Below, in pieces: positions 9,142 to 18,601 of a stretch of DNA of 64,000 nucleotides. This DNA is from Jongsikchunia kroppenstedtii DSM 45133 (lineage in GTDB: Bacteria > Actinomycetota > Actinomycetes > Mycobacteriales > Mycobacteriaceae). The DNA lies in the NCBI RefSeq assembly GCF_000380485.1, contig NZ_AQYG01000051.1:62001-126000 (forward strand), in the 5' to 3' direction. Position 1 is the stretch's first letter. Every line of letters starts with the position of its first letter. The notes beneath the pieces are model-generated. The model searched no databases. It had not been told where the DNA came from and worked only from the letters and a program-made list of their open reading frames with translations. Both the position numbers and the translations under genes were made by a program.

Positions 9142-10071
9142 TCAGAGCTCTTCGGCCCGTTCACGTTTCGCCAATGCCACCGCCACCCGCGACCGGGCGG
9201 CCAGCCCGACGCGCAGCACCAGCCGCAGCGGCGCGTACCGCAGCCCTGGGTGCCGGTCTGCGTTGAAGCGGTAGGCGCTGCGATGGTGCGCGGGCAGCAT
9301 CAGTTCCGGATGACGACCCGCCGCATGGCCTTTCGTATGCACGATCTGCGCCGTCGGCACGAAGACGTTGAGCCAACCGGCCTTTCCGAGCCGGTCGCCC
9401 AGATCGACGTCCTCCATGTACATGAAATACCGCGGATCGAAGCCGTCGATATCGTCGAATGCCTTGCGCCGCACCAGCAGGCACGAGCCGGACAGCCAGC
9501 CCACCGAGCGTTCGGTGCGGTCTTCGTCCTCCTGGCGGTACCGCCGGGTCCACGGATTCGACTTCCACACCAGGCCCGCCACCGCGTGCCCGATGCCGCC
9601 GATCAGGTCCGGCACCCGCCGCGCCGACGGATAGACGGTGCCGTCCGGCTCGAAGATCATCGGCCCGAGCGCCCCGGCCTGCGGCCAGCGCTCGGCCGCG
9701 GCGAGCAGCTCGTCGATCGATCCTGGTCCCCATTCGACATCGGGGTTCGCGATGACCAGGAATTCGATGTCGGGGTCGAGGGTCGCGACACCGCGATTCA
9801 TCCCGCCGCCGTAGCCGAGATTCGCGCCGGTCGGCAGGAAGGTGACGTGGTCGTACTTCGCGGCGGCGGCCTCGGGCGCGCCGTCGGTCGATCCGTTGTC
9901 GGCCAGCACCACCTGCGGCTGCAGGGTCGTCGCCTTCTCGAGGGACTCCAGGAATCCCGTCAGGTAGTCGCCCGGGGAGTACGTGACGGTGACAACGGCC
10001 AACCGCGGCACAACTGCCGACCGAGGGGCATCTGCCGACCGTCGCCCCTCAGGAGGCTGCGCATCGTTCAC
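9142..10071 (-). CDS. wbbL: Rhamnosyltransferase WbbL (arabinogalactan linker synthesis)
   Basis: A 309-residue GT2-family transferase that adds L-rhamnose to decaprenyl-PP-GlcNAc, forming the linker between peptidoglycan and arabinogalactan at the inner membrane face. Family motifs are 'VVTVTYSPGDYLTGFLESLE', 'LADNGSTDGAPEAA', 'NPDVEWGPG' and 'FMYMEDVDLGDRLGKAGW'. GTG 10071 is chosen because it begins just before the 'VPRLAVVTVTYSPG' strand and lies 29 nt after the rmlD stop. The order rmlD-wbbL-manB is diagnostic of mycolata. Confidence 0.92.
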   Translation of the reverse strand: MNDAQPPEGRRSADAPRSAVVPRLAVVTVTYSPGDYLTGFLESLEKATTLQPQVVLADNGSTDGAPEAAAAKYDHVTFLPTGANLGYGGGMNRGVATLDPDIEFLVIANPDVEWGPGSIDELLAAAERWPQAGALGPMIFEPDGTVYPSARRVPDLIGGIGHAVAGLVWKSNPWTRRYRQEDEDRTERSVGWLSGSCLLVRRKAFDDIDGFDPRYFMYMEDVDLGDRLGKAGWLNVFVPTAQIVHTKGHAAGRHPELMLPAHHRSAYRFNADRHPGLRYAPLRLVLRVGLAARSRVAVALAKRERAEEL

Positions 10072-10100
10072 GCGCTTAGGGTAACGGCCCCGGCACGCCG

Positions 10101-10982
10101 TCAGGCCAAGGCCGCCGTGACGGCCTCGCGCCACCCGCGAAGCGGCGTGAGTCCCGCAGCCGACCAGGACCGCCCCGACAACACCGAATAGGCCGGGCGC
10201 GGCGCCGGGCGCGGAAAGTCCGCCGAGCCGCAGGGCAGCACCCGCCCCGGGTCGGCGCCGATCTCCCGGAAAACTGCTCTGGCCAGGTCGAACCAGCTCG
10301 TCTGACCGCCACCCACGGCATGCAGCACCCCGCCGGGCCGGTCATCGGCTCGCAACAGGGCTGCCAGCTCCAGCAGACCCGCCGCCAGGTCGGCGGCGTA
10401 GGTCGGCGAACCGATCTGATCAGTGACAACACTCACGGTCTCGCGTTCCGATTCCAGCCGCCGCATGGTCGCGACGAAGTCCGAGCCGCCCGCCGCGCCG
10501 GTGTACACCCAGGCCGTCCGGACGATCGTGGCCCAAGGATCCGCCTCTGCCACCGCCCGCTCGCCGTCAAGCTTGGTCCGCCCGTACACGGTCGCCGGCG
10601 CGACCGGATCGTCGATGTCATAGCCGTCGGGCCCGCTCGCCTGCCCCGGATCGCCACTGAAGACGTAGTCGGTCGAGAGGTGAATAAGGCGGGCACCGGT
10701 CCGCGCGGTGTGCTCGGCCAGATTGCGCGGACCCGTCTCGTTGCCGGCTCGGGCGCCTGCCAGGTCGGATTCGGCGGCATCGACGGCGGTGTAGGCGGCG
10801 GTGTTGATCACGACGTCGCCGGGGCCGATCCCGGCCAGTACGGTCGACACCGCCTCCGGGTCGGCGATGTCCAGTTCGGCCCGGCCATAGGCCTCGACGG
10901 GTGACGCGGAACCCGCCTCGCCGAGCTGCACCAACCACCGCCCGACCTGGCCACCGGCACCCGTCACCACTGTCCTCGACAC
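10101..10982 (-). CDS. rmlD: dTDP-4-dehydrorhamnose reductase
   Basis: A 293-residue extended SDR catalysing the last step of dTDP-L-rhamnose synthesis. It shows the NAD(P) motif 'VVTGAGGQVGRWLVQLG', the 'VINTAAYTAVDAAE' strand, 'STDYVFSG' and the catalytic Y-x3-K in 'TVYGRTKLDGE'. The product is the sugar donor of the adjacent WbbL. GTG 10982 places the Rossmann glycine motif at residue 6-12, as usual. It is the first gene of the rmlD-wbbL-manB operon, divergent from the LCP gene. Confidence 0.92.
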   Translation of the reverse strand: MSRTVVTGAGGQVGRWLVQLGEAGSASPVEAYGRAELDIADPEAVSTVLAGIGPGDVVINTAAYTAVDAAESDLAGARAGNETGPRNLAEHTARTGARLIHLSTDYVFSGDPGQASGPDGYDIDDPVAPATVYGRTKLDGERAVAEADPWATIVRTAWVYTGAAGGSDFVATMRRLESERETVSVVTDQIGSPTYAADLAAGLLELAALLRADDRPGGVLHAVGGGQTSWFDLARAVFREIGADPGRVLPCGSADFPRPAPRPAYSVLSGRSWSAAGLTPLRGWREAVTAALA

Positions 10983-11074
10983 GGCCGTCAGCGTCCCCCA
11001 ACCAGCCACGATCCGCAAGTAATCTGCAAACGATCGTCAACTCCGCGTCAGTCGCGAGAAAGGATCGGTGATTT

Positions 11075-12598
11075 TTGAGCCCGGACGCCCCCGATCGTCG
11101 TACCGGGGCCCGGCGGCCGCGCCCAGCGGCCCGCCGGACCAGATCCACCGGAACGACATCATTAGGCGATCTGCGGGCACAGATCACCCCGCAGCGCGGC
11201 ACTCAGATCCTGATCGCGTTCGTCACGGTCGCGGTGCTGCTGGCGACAGGCTACGCCTGGCGCACGGTCAACACGCTCGAGGCCTCGGTTACGAAAATCG
11301 CGCTCGGCCAGCTCGGCGGCGGCGACGACGGTGCGGTCGACATCCTGATGGTCGGCATGGATTCGCGCACCGACGCCAAGGGAAATCCGCTGTCGGCCCA
11401 GGAGCTCAAGGCGATCCACTCGGCCGATGACGTCGGCTCCAACACCGACACCATCGTGCTGATCCGGATCCCCAATGACGGCTCGTCGGCCACCGCGATC
11501 TCCATCCCCCGCGACTCCTATGTGAACGTGCCGGGCATCGGCATGAGCAAGATCAACGCCGCCTACGGCGCGACCAAGGAAGCCAAGCGCCGCCAACTCG
11601 TCGAAGCCGGCGACAACATGGCCGACGCCGAGAAGCAGGGCACCGACGCCGGCCGCGAGGCGCTGATCCAGACGGTCGCGAACCTGACCGGCATCAAGGT
11701 CGACCACTACGCCGAGGTCGGGCTCCTCGGCTTCATGCTCCTCACCAACGCCGTCGACGGCGTTCAGGTGTGCCTGAAGAATGCTGTGAACGAGCCGATG
11801 TCGGGCGCGCATTTCCCGGCCGGGGTTCAGACGCTCAACGGCACGCAGGCCCTCAGCTTCGTCCGGCAACGCCACGATCTGCCGCGCGGCGACCTCGATC
11901 GCATTGTGCGCCAACAGGTGTTCATGGCATCGCTGGCGAGCAAGGTGCTCTCCACCGGAACGTTGACGAGCCCCGGAAAGCTCAAGTCGCTCGAGAAGGC
12001 GGTGTCCCGGGCGGTCGTCATCGACAACGACTGGAATGTCGTCAACTTCGTCTCGCAGCTCAAGGACATCACCGGCGGCGCGGTGCGCTTCTCGACGATT
12101 CCGGTCGTCACCGAACAGGGCTGGAGCGACGACGGCACGCAGAGCGTGGTGCAGGTCGACCCGACGGCCGTCCACAAGTACATGACCAGCCTGCTCACCT
12201 CGAAGAAGCCCGGCCAGAGCGGCTTCATCCCGAGCACGGTCACCGCCGATGTGGAGAACGGCAGCACCATCGACGGCCTCGCCGGAGCGGTCTCACAGGT
12301 GTTGTCCGGCAAGGGATACACCGCCGGGACACTCACCACCCAGGGGACCAACGACGTGAACAGCGCGGTGCACGCGCGGAAGGACCAGCCGGGCGCGCAG
12401 GAGATCGCGAAGGCGCTCGGCGGCTTGCCAGTCGTGACCGACGACTCGGTCCCGGCGGACCACGTCAAGGTGATCCTGACCAACACCTACGACGGGCCGA
12501 CCGGCGACGGCGGCGCGCCCAGCGCCAGCCAGACGCCGACCAATCCGGCGCCGAACATCACCGCGAACACGACGAACGGCCCCAAGTGCGTGAACTAG
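11075..12598 (+). CDS. LytR-CpsA-Psr (LCP) family cell-wall ligase
   Basis: A 507-residue LCP protein that transfers polymers such as arabinogalactan from lipid carriers to peptidoglycan. A basic N-terminus (1-40) precedes one TM segment ('ILIAFVTVAVLLATGYAW', about 45-63). The LCP domain follows with 'DILMVGMDSRTDAKG', 'NTDTIVLIRIPNDG', 'SIPRDSYVNVPG' and 'ALSFVRQRHDLPRGDLDR', the Arg residues that bind pyrophosphate. A LytR_C domain occupies about 385-470. The start is TTG. Colinear with Rv3267 downstream of rmlD/wbbL, which fits an arabinogalactan ligase role. Confidence 0.92.
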   Translation: MSPDAPDRRTGARRPRPAARRTRSTGTTSLGDLRAQITPQRGTQILIAFVTVAVLLATGYAWRTVNTLEASVTKIALGQLGGGDDGAVDILMVGMDSRTDAKGNPLSAQELKAIHSADDVGSNTDTIVLIRIPNDGSSATAISIPRDSYVNVPGIGMSKINAAYGATKEAKRRQLVEAGDNMADAEKQGTDAGREALIQTVANLTGIKVDHYAEVGLLGFMLLTNAVDGVQVCLKNAVNEPMSGAHFPAGVQTLNGTQALSFVRQRHDLPRGDLDRIVRQQVFMASLASKVLSTGTLTSPGKLKSLEKAVSRAVVIDNDWNVVNFVSQLKDITGGAVRFSTIPVVTEQGWSDDGTQSVVQVDPTAVHKYMTSLLTSKKPGQSGFIPSTVTADVENGSTIDGLAGAVSQVLSGKGYTAGTLTTQGTNDVNSAVHARKDQPGAQEIAKALGGLPVVTDDSVPADHVKVILTNTYDGPTGDGGAPSASQTPTNPAPNITANTTNGPKCVN

Positions 12599-12607
12599 CG
12601 ACCGGTG

Positions 12608-12675
12608 CCGCAGATAACTGTCAGAGAATCTGCGGTTTGCCGACGATAGATGTCGACAGACCGCAGATTTCTGAC
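12608..12675 (+). promoter_or_regulatory. Mutually exclusive hairpins between the LCP gene and the TIGR03089 gene
   Basis: The segment ATCTGCGG (12628-12635) can pair with CCGCAGAT at 12608-12615 to form a proximal hairpin, or with CCGCAGAT at 12661-12668 to form a distal one. The distal pairing extends: GTCAGAGAATCTGCGG (12620-12635) against CCGCAGATTTCTGAC (12661-12675), 15 base pairs with a single bulged G. The distal stem ends 15 nt before the ATG of the next gene. It may be a terminator of the LCP gene or an attenuator-like leader; the competing pairs are seen directly, the role is inference. Confidence 0.55.
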
Positions 12676-12690
12676 TGATATTTTGGCCGC

Positions 12691-13392
12691 ATGGCCGCAA
12701 CCGTCACCGATGCCGCACTCGCCCACGCCCTGGGCACCGATCCCGCCCAGCCGCTGCTGACCTTCTACGACGACGCCACCGGCGAACGCACGGAGCTGTC
12801 CGCGCTGACCCTGGCGAACTGGGCAGCCAAGACCGCCAACATGATTCGCGACGAGTTCGGATTGGCGGCCGGGGACGTGATCGCGGTGGACGCGCCGGTG
12901 CACTGGCAGACGGCGGCGGTCCTGCTGGGCAGTTGGTGGGCCGGCACCGAGGTACGCATCGGCACCAACCCCGACGCCGCGCTGGCCTTCGTCTCGCAGG
13001 ATCGGATCGACGACGCGCAGGCACCGGAGATCGCGGTGCTCTCGCTCGACCCATTCGCGCTCGGCGTCCGCGATCTGCCGGTCGGGATCACCGATTTCGC
13101 CTCGACGGTCCGCATCCACGGCGACCGCTTCGCTCCCTCCGACGCCCCCGGGCCCGCCCTGGCCGGCCACAGCCGCGACGAAACGATCGCTGCGGCTACG
13201 CAAGCGGCCGCGGGCATCGACCCCCGCACCCGACTGCTCTCGAACCGCGAGTGGGCGACCGCCGACGAGGTCGTCGCGAACCTGCTCGCCCCCTGGATCG
13301 GCGGCGCCAGCCTGGTACAGAACCGAAACGGCGATCCGGCACTGCAGGAGCAGCGCCGGATCGCCGAAAAGGTCACGCTCTCGTGGGATTAG
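12691..13392 (+). CDS. TIGR03089-family conserved actinobacterial protein (Rv3268-like)
   Basis: A 233-residue protein of the TIGR03089 family, which resembles the N-terminal part of AMP-dependent synthetases but is too short to be a full enzyme ('PLLTFYDDATGERTELSALT', then 'LANWAAKTANMI'). It has no complete adenylation motif. It follows the LCP gene as Rv3268 follows Rv3267 in M. tuberculosis. The function is unknown; a role in envelope assembly is suggested only by conserved position. Confidence 0.8.
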   Translation: MAATVTDAALAHALGTDPAQPLLTFYDDATGERTELSALTLANWAAKTANMIRDEFGLAAGDVIAVDAPVHWQTAAVLLGSWWAGTEVRIGTNPDAALAFVSQDRIDDAQAPEIAVLSLDPFALGVRDLPVGITDFASTVRIHGDRFAPSDAPGPALAGHSRDETIAAATQAAAGIDPRTRLLSNREWATADEVVANLLAPWIGGASLVQNRNGDPALQEQRRIAEKVTLSWD

Positions 13393-13405
13393 CCCACGCT
13401 GGCGA

Positions 13406-14566
13406 TCAACGCAGGAGCGCGCGCGACATCACGACGCGCTGAATCTGGTTGGTGCCCTCGTAGATCTGCGTGATCTTGGCATCGCGCATCATGCGCTCGA
13501 CCGGGAAGTCACGGGTGTAACCGGCGCCGCCGAACAGCTGCACCGCGTCGGTGGTCACCTCCATCGCGACATCGGAGGCGAAGCACTTCGACGCCGAACT
13601 GATAAACCCGAGGTTCTTCTCGCCCCGCTCGGCGCGAGCGGCCGAGGTGTAGACCATCAGGCGGGCCGCCTCGACCTTCATCGCCATGTCGGCGATCATG
13701 AACTCGACGCCCTGGAACGAGCTGATCGACTTGCCGAACTGCTTGCGCTCCTTGGTGTACTCGATCGCCTTGTCCAGCGCGCCCTGCGCGATGCCGACGG
13801 CCTGCGCGCCGATGGTCGGGCGGGTGTGGTCGAGGGTCTGCAGCGCGGTCTTGAAGCCGGTTCCCGGCTCGCCGATGATGCGGTCGCCCGGGATGGTGCA
13901 GTTCTCGAAGTACAGCTCGGCGGTGGGGCTGCCCTTGATGCCGAGCTTCTTCTCCAGCGGGCCGACGGTGAAGCCCGGGTCGTCCTTGTGCACGACGAAG
14001 GCGCTGATTCCGTTGGCGCCCTTGTCCGGATCGGTCACGGCCATCACGGTGTACCAGGTCGACTTGCCGCCGTTGGTGATCCAGCATTTGGTGCCGTTGA
14101 GGACCCAGTCGTCGCCCTTGGCGGCGGCGCGCGTGCGCATTGACGCGGCATCCGAGCCGGCTTCCCGCTCGGACAGCGCGTAGGACGCCATCGCCTCGCC
14201 GGACGCGAGGGTCGGCAGCACCTGCTTCTTGAGCTCGTCGGAGCCGTTGAGGATCAGGCCCATGGTGCCGAGCTTGTTGACGGCCGGGATCAGCGAGCTG
14301 GAGGCGCACACGCGGGCGACCTCTTCGATGACGATGCAGGCCGCGACGCTGTCGCCACCCTGGCCGTCGTATTCCTCGGGCACGTGGATGGCATTGAAGC
14401 CGGACGCGGTCAGCGCGGTGAGCGCCTCCTCGGGGAAGCGCGCCTTCTCGTCGACGTCGGCAGCGTGCGGCTCGATCTCCTTCTCGGCCAGCGATCGAAT
14501 CGCGGCGCGGAGCTCATCGTGCTCCTCGCCCAGCTTGAAAAGGTCGAAATCCGGGTTGCCCGCCAT
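13406..14566 (-). CDS. fadE25: Acyl-CoA dehydrogenase FadE25
   Basis: A 386-residue FAD acyl-CoA dehydrogenase. Signature regions are 'YALSEREAGSDAASMRTRA', 'WITNGGKSTWYTVMAVTD' and the C-terminal 'FGGAGYTRDFPVERMMRDAK' followed by 'IYEGTNQIQRVVMSRALL', which contains the catalytic glutamate (YEGT). It oxidises acyl-CoA to enoyl-CoA in the cytoplasm. It is colinear with Rv3274c next to purE/purK. The end is convergent with the TIGR03089 gene. Confidence 0.92.
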   Translation of the reverse strand: MAGNPDFDLFKLGEEHDELRAAIRSLAEKEIEPHAADVDEKARFPEEALTALTASGFNAIHVPEEYDGQGGDSVAACIVIEEVARVCASSSLIPAVNKLGTMGLILNGSDELKKQVLPTLASGEAMASYALSEREAGSDAASMRTRAAAKGDDWVLNGTKCWITNGGKSTWYTVMAVTDPDKGANGISAFVVHKDDPGFTVGPLEKKLGIKGSPTAELYFENCTIPGDRIIGEPGTGFKTALQTLDHTRPTIGAQAVGIAQGALDKAIEYTKERKQFGKSISSFQGVEFMIADMAMKVEAARLMVYTSAARAERGEKNLGFISSASKCFASDVAMEVTTDAVQLFGGAGYTRDFPVERMMRDAKITQIYEGTNQIQRVVMSRALLR

Positions 14567-14663
14567 CGTTGTCTCCTTAAACCGCGACAGAACTCGTCAG
14601 CCGCGCCGGGGTTCGGTTGGACGTTTGTCTCGAAAACGATCCTATCGGGACCACCCGGAATTC

Positions 14664-14681
14664 GGTTAGTCACCGGTAACC
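14664..14681. promoter_or_regulatory. GGTTA-N8-TAACC palindrome in the fadE25/nitroreductase-like divergent spacer
   Basis: An 18-bp palindrome (GGTTA, 8 bp, TAACC) lies in the 201-bp spacer between fadE25 (minus) and the DUF385 gene (plus), 98 bp upstream of the fadE25 start. Size and symmetry fit a TetR-like operator. No regulator gene is adjacent, so the binding protein is not known. Confidence 0.3.
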
Positions 14682-14767
14682 AAACAAATGAGCGTCACAC
14701 TGTGCCGGGGCACAACGGTCGTGGCACACTGAGGCTATTCGATACCGGTTCAATAGGAGCTTGTCCC

Positions 14768-15145
14768 ATGCCCGTGCCCCGCGCCGTCGCGAATTTCAAC
14801 CGCCGCGTCACCAACCCGATTCAACGCCTGTGGGCCCCCCACCTGCCACTATTCGCACTGATCGAGCACACCGGCCGTAAATCCGGCAAGGCGTATACGA
14901 CGCCGGTCACCGCGTTCGTCGAGGGCGACAAGATCATCGTGATGCTCAACTACGGGCAGAAGTCCGACTGGGTCCGCAACATCCGCGCGGCCGGCTCGGC
15001 CGGCGTGATCCATCGCGGCACGCATTACAAGCTGACCGGGCCCCGGATCATCCCGAGCGACTCCCCCGACCTGCCGCGCGCCGCCAAGCTCGCCTTCGGC
15101 CCGGTCGCCGATGGCGCCCTCTACGCGACGATCACGAAGGGCTGA
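14768..15145 (+). CDS. Nitroreductase/deazaflavin (F420)-dependent family protein (DUF385)
   Basis: A 125-residue split-barrel protein of the DUF385 (Ddn-like) family, whose members bind F420 or act on lipids and quinones. Motifs are 'LIEHTGRKSGKAYTTPVTAF' and 'NYGQKSDWVRNIRAAGSAGV', where the Lys-Ser-x-Trp-x-Arg-Asn block contacts the F420 tail in characterised members. The ATG 14768 is preceded by AATAGGAGC, a fair ribosome binding site. The next gene begins 7 nt downstream, suggesting an operon with the hydrolase and acetyltransferase. The substrate is unknown. Confidence 0.8.
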   Translation: MPVPRAVANFNRRVTNPIQRLWAPHLPLFALIEHTGRKSGKAYTTPVTAFVEGDKIIVMLNYGQKSDWVRNIRAAGSAGVIHRGTHYKLTGPRIIPSDSPDLPRAAKLAFGPVADGALYATITKG

Positions 15146-15152
15146 GAGCACG

Positions 15153-15983
15153 ATGGCCGACGACGATCTCTCCGATTTCACCCGCGACACGTTCACCCAC
15201 GACGGCAAGACCAAGACCGTCTACCGCCTCGGCACCGGACCCGCCGTCATCGTGATGGCCGAGATTCCCGGCATCACCCCGAAGGTCGCCGAGTTCGCCC
15301 GCAAGGTCGCCGGGATCGGCTGCACCGCGGTGGTGCCCAGCCTGTTCGGCGCGGACGGTCACGATATCCAGTCCAACGACCGCGGCATCCGCGGCACATT
15401 GTCGGATGCCGCCGCGGTGCTGCCGCAGATGTGTGTCAGCCGGGAGTTCACCCGGTTCGCCGTCGGCAAATCGTCGCCGGTGGTGGATTGGCTTCGCGCA
15501 CTGGCCAAAGCAGAGCATGAGCGCTGCGGCGGACCCGGCGTCGGCGCGATCGGGATGTGTTTCACCGGCGGCTTCGCGCTGGCGATGGCGGTCGACGACC
15601 GCGTGCTGGCACCGGTGCTGTCGCAGCCCTCGATGCCACTGGGCATCACGCCCAGTCGACGACGCAACATCGACATCTCCCCCGCCGACCTGTCGGTGGT
15701 CAAGGATCGCTGCGCCGCAGGCGGTCTGCAGGTGCTGGGCATGCGATTCAAGAGCGATCGGCTGGTGCCCGGCGCGCGCTTCGAGTTCCTGCGCGAGCAG
15801 CTGGGCGATGCGTTCGTCGCGATCGAGCTGGAGGACGAGGACGCCAACCCGGACGCGCTGATCCCGCCGCATTCGGTGGTCACCGAGCATCTGATCGACG
15901 AACCCGGACAGCCGACGCACGATGCGCTGCAGCAGGTTCTCGATATGTTCGCCACCAAACTCGGGGTGTCGGCCGCCAAGTAA
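15153..15983 (+). CDS. Dienelactone hydrolase family protein
   Basis: A 276-residue alpha/beta hydrolase of the dienelactone hydrolase family. The nucleophile is Cys in 'GAIGMCFTGGFALAM', the hallmark of this family, and the C-terminal His is probably in 'QPTHDALQQVL'. N-terminal 'AVIVMAEIPGITPKVAEFAR' is also typical. Catabolic dienelactone hydrolases are about 230-250 residues; this one is slightly longer. It lies in an operon-like run with DUF385 and GNAT genes, far from the catabolic island, so a role in ring-cleavage is not implied. Confidence 0.82.
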   Translation: MADDDLSDFTRDTFTHDGKTKTVYRLGTGPAVIVMAEIPGITPKVAEFARKVAGIGCTAVVPSLFGADGHDIQSNDRGIRGTLSDAAAVLPQMCVSREFTRFAVGKSSPVVDWLRALAKAEHERCGGPGVGAIGMCFTGGFALAMAVDDRVLAPVLSQPSMPLGITPSRRRNIDISPADLSVVKDRCAAGGLQVLGMRFKSDRLVPGARFEFLREQLGDAFVAIELEDEDANPDALIPPHSVVTEHLIDEPGQPTHDALQQVLDMFATKLGVSAAK

Positions 15984-15984
15984 C

Positions 15985-16680
15985 ATGCGGCCGGTGATTG
16001 ATCCGGCACCACTCGACGATCCGATCCGCAACTCGCTGACCGGTCCGCACCGCCAGTTCGCGCTCACTTCCGGGCCCATCAGCCGCTATCGGCCCGACGT
16101 CTCGGTGTTCTTCGGGCATCCCCGCGAAATGGACGCCGCTGCGTGGGCGGGACTCGCCGACCTGGCCGGCCCGGGCGGCCGCGCCGGACTGCGGGGCCGC
16201 ACGGACCCGCTGCCCGACGGCTGGCGGATCCTGGAAACCTTTGAGCTGGTTCAGTATTCGGGTATCGATGTGGAGTCCGGGCCGGTCGAGGGCCTGGTAC
16301 GTCTCGGATACGACGACGTGCCCGAGATGGCCCGGCTGGTGGAGCTCACCAAGCCCGGCCCGTTCCTGCAGCGCACCATCGACCTCGGCAGCTATCTCGG
16401 GGTGCGCGACGACGACGGCTCGCTCATCGCGATGGCCGGCGAACGCATGCGGCCGTCGACCCACTGGCGCGAGATCAGCGCCGTCTGCACGGCGCCGCAG
16501 GCCCGCGGTCGCGGCCTGGCGGCCCGGCTGATCCGGGGCGTCGTCGCCGGCATCCGGGAGCGCGGCGAGGAGCCGTTCCTGCACACCACGACCGACAACC
16601 CGGCCACGCGGCTCTATGAGTCGCTCGGCTTCACGCGGCGCAGCGAAGTGCCGCTGGAGATCGTGCGCATCCCCGACTGA
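15985..16680 (+). CDS. GNAT-family N-acetyltransferase (FR47-like)
   Basis: A 231-residue protein whose C-terminal half is a GNAT domain: 'VCTAPQARGRGLAARLIRGV' is the acetyl-CoA pyrophosphate loop (R/Q-x-x-G-x-G/A) and 'TTDNPATRLYESLGFTRRSE' is the typical terminal block. The N-terminal 90 residues are unlike the catalytic core. The ATG begins 1 nt after the hydrolase stop, so translation is probably coupled. The acceptor is unknown. Confidence 0.82.
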   Translation: MRPVIDPAPLDDPIRNSLTGPHRQFALTSGPISRYRPDVSVFFGHPREMDAAAWAGLADLAGPGGRAGLRGRTDPLPDGWRILETFELVQYSGIDVESGPVEGLVRLGYDDVPEMARLVELTKPGPFLQRTIDLGSYLGVRDDDGSLIAMAGERMRPSTHWREISAVCTAPQARGRGLAARLIRGVVAGIRERGEEPFLHTTTDNPATRLYESLGFTRRSEVPLEIVRIPD

Positions 16681-16703
16681 CGCCGGGTGCGGACCGATTC
16701 GCC

Positions 16704-17240
16704 TCAGCCGAGGAGCTTGCGGCGCAGCGCTTCGTCCTTCTCCAGGACCATCGTCTCGAGCCCCGCCTGAAAGTCCGACATCCGTTGCCGCAGGGCAGGA
16801 TCCGATGCCGCCAGGATGCGGACCGCCAGCAGTCCGGCGTTGCGAGCGCCGCCGATCGAGACCGTCGCGACCGGCACCCCGGCCGGCATCTGCACGATCG
16901 ACAGCAGCGAATCCATGCCGTCGAGATACTTCAGCGGCACCGGGACGCCGATCACCGGCAGCGGCGTCGCCGAGGCGACCATGCCCGGCAGATGCGCAGC
17001 GCCGCCGGCGCCGGCGATGATCACCGAGATGCCGCGGCCGGCCGCGTCTCGCGCGTAGTCGAGCATCCGCTGCGGCGTCCGATGCGCCGACACCACGCCG
17101 ACCTCGAACCGCACCCCGAACTCCGCCAACGCCTCTGCGGCGGCCTCCATCGTCGGCCAGTCGGAGTCGCTGCCCATGATGAGACCCACCTGTGGCCCGG
17201 TCGGCCCCCCGGCCGGAACGGCCCGGTCTGTGTCAGCCAT
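16704..17240 (-). CDS. purE: N5-carboxyaminoimidazole ribonucleotide mutase PurE
   Basis: A 178-residue class I PurE converting N5-CAIR to CAIR in purine synthesis. Motifs are '[20 protein letters not shown]', '[16 protein letters not shown]' and '[16 protein letters not shown]', including the active-site His and the phosphate-binding serines. ATG 17240 overlaps the purK end by 8 nt; an ATG 6 nt upstream is also possible. It is translationally coupled to purK, with the order purK-purE-fadE25 on one strand as in M. tuberculosis. Confidence 0.94.
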   Translation of the reverse strand: MADTDRAVPAGGPTGPQVGLIMGSDSDWPTMEAAAEALAEFGVRFEVGVVSAHRTPQRMLDYARDAAGRGISVIIAGAGGAAHLPGMVASATPLPVIGVPVPLKYLDGMDSLLSIVQMPAGVPVATVSIGGARNAGLLAVRILAASDPALRQRMSDFQAGLETMVLEKDEALRRKLLG

Positions 17241-18459
17241 GCTCATTCCACCCATCCGTCCACTCGGCGTGCGACATCCAGTGCGCGGCCCGCTCGGCCC
17301 GCTCGCGTACCGCAGCCACATACCGCGGGTCATCGAGCGAACCGTCCTGCCCGCCGACGATGTTGATGTGCCCGATCTTACGGTCCGGCCGGGCGCCCTT
17401 ACCGTAGAGATGCACCTTGGCATCGGGCATCCGGGCGCACAGATGATGCAGCCGCTCGTCCATCGACATCGCCGGTTCTGTCTGCGCGCCAAGGATATTG
17501 GCCATCACAGTGACCGGCGCCCGGGCGGCGGTGTCGCCGAGCGGATAGTCCAGGACCGCCCGCAGATGCTGCTCGAACTGGCTCGTGACGGCGCCGTCCA
17601 TGCTCCAGTGGCCGCTGTTGTGCGGCCGCATCGCCAGCTCGTTGACGAGGACGTCGCCCGACACCGTCTCGAACAACTCCACGGCCATCACGCCGACCAC
17701 ACCGAGTTCGGTGGCCACCTGCAGCGCCAGCGCCTCGGCATGCCGCGCGAGATCGTCCGCGAGATCCGGCGCCGGAGCGATCACCACCGCGCACTGACCG
17801 TGCCGCTGCACCGTTTCGACCACCGGCCAGGTGGCTCCTTGCCCGAACGGCGACCGCGCCACCATCGCCGACAGCTCCCGACGCATGTCCACCCGCTGCT
17901 CGGCCAGCAGCGGCGTGCCCGCGGAGTCCGCCAGCACCCGCAGGGCTTCGTCGCGACCATCGACCAGCCACACGCCGCGGCCGTCGTAGCCGCCGCGGAT
18001 CGACTTGAGCACGATCTGCCAGCCGTGCCGCTCGCCGAACTCGATGAGCGACGCCTCGTCGGTCAGCTCAGCGAAGTCCGGCACGGGTAGCCCGAGCTCG
18101 GACAGCCGCCGACGCATCCGAAGCTTGTCCTGGGCGTAGATCAGGGCGGTCGGGGGCGGTGACACGGTGATGCCCTCGGCGACCAGCGTCTCCAGATGCT
18201 CTACCGGCACATGCTCGTGATCGAAGGTCAGGGCGGCGGCGCCGGAAGCCGCGGCCCGCAGGTCGTCCAGGCTCTCGTGCGACCCGAAAACGACATCGGG
18301 AGTGACCTGCGCGGCCGGCTCGTCGGCGGATGCGGCCAGCACCCGCAGCCGCTGGCCGAGCGCCACCGCGGCCTGGTGCGTCATCCGCGCGAGCTGTCCG
18401 CCGCCGATCATCGTCACGGTGGGCATCCGCCCCGCATTGGTGGCGCGCACGCCAGCCAT
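17233..18459 (-). CDS. purK: N5-carboxyaminoimidazole ribonucleotide synthase PurK
   Basis: A 408-residue ATP-grasp enzyme that carboxylates AIR using bicarbonate and ATP. It shows '[20 protein letters not shown]' at the N-terminus, '[17 protein letters not shown]' as the ATP-grasp nucleotide loop, and '[20 protein letters not shown]', the family's active-site signature. ATG 18459 gives the usual length; an in-frame ATG farther upstream (18513) is possible. It functions with PurE just downstream. Confidence 0.94.
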   Translation of the reverse strand: MAGVRATNAGRMPTVTMIGGGQLARMTHQAAVALGQRLRVLAASADEPAAQVTPDVVFGSHESLDDLRAAASGAAALTFDHEHVPVEHLETLVAEGITVSPPPTALIYAQDKLRMRRRLSELGLPVPDFAELTDEASLIEFGERHGWQIVLKSIRGGYDGRGVWLVDGRDEALRVLADSAGTPLLAEQRVDMRRELSAMVARSPFGQGATWPVVETVQRHGQCAVVIAPAPDLADDLARHAEALALQVATELGVVGVMAVELFETVSGDVLVNELAMRPHNSGHWSMDGAVTSQFEQHLRAVLDYPLGDTAARAPVTVMANILGAQTEPAMSMDERLHHLCARMPDAKVHLYGKGARPDRKIGHINIVGGQDGSLDDPRYVAAVRERAERAAHWMSHAEWTDGWNEHG

Positions 18460-18601
18460 TGGCACCCCCGATCGATCAGTTGTCCCTGATTGTTCGACTG
18501 TCACGGCTTCAAATCGTCTCATGTCCTGCGGCGAACCTTCGACATGAGCAATGCGAACAAATTTGCAGTTCGTCCGACAACGGGACGTAGACTCGGCTCT
18601 T

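Noticed and set aside
15153-15983. The dienelactone hydrolase-like gene as part of the aromatic pathway.
   Set aside because: It lies 15 kb away in an operon with an F420-family and a GNAT protein; the family has many non-aromatic members.
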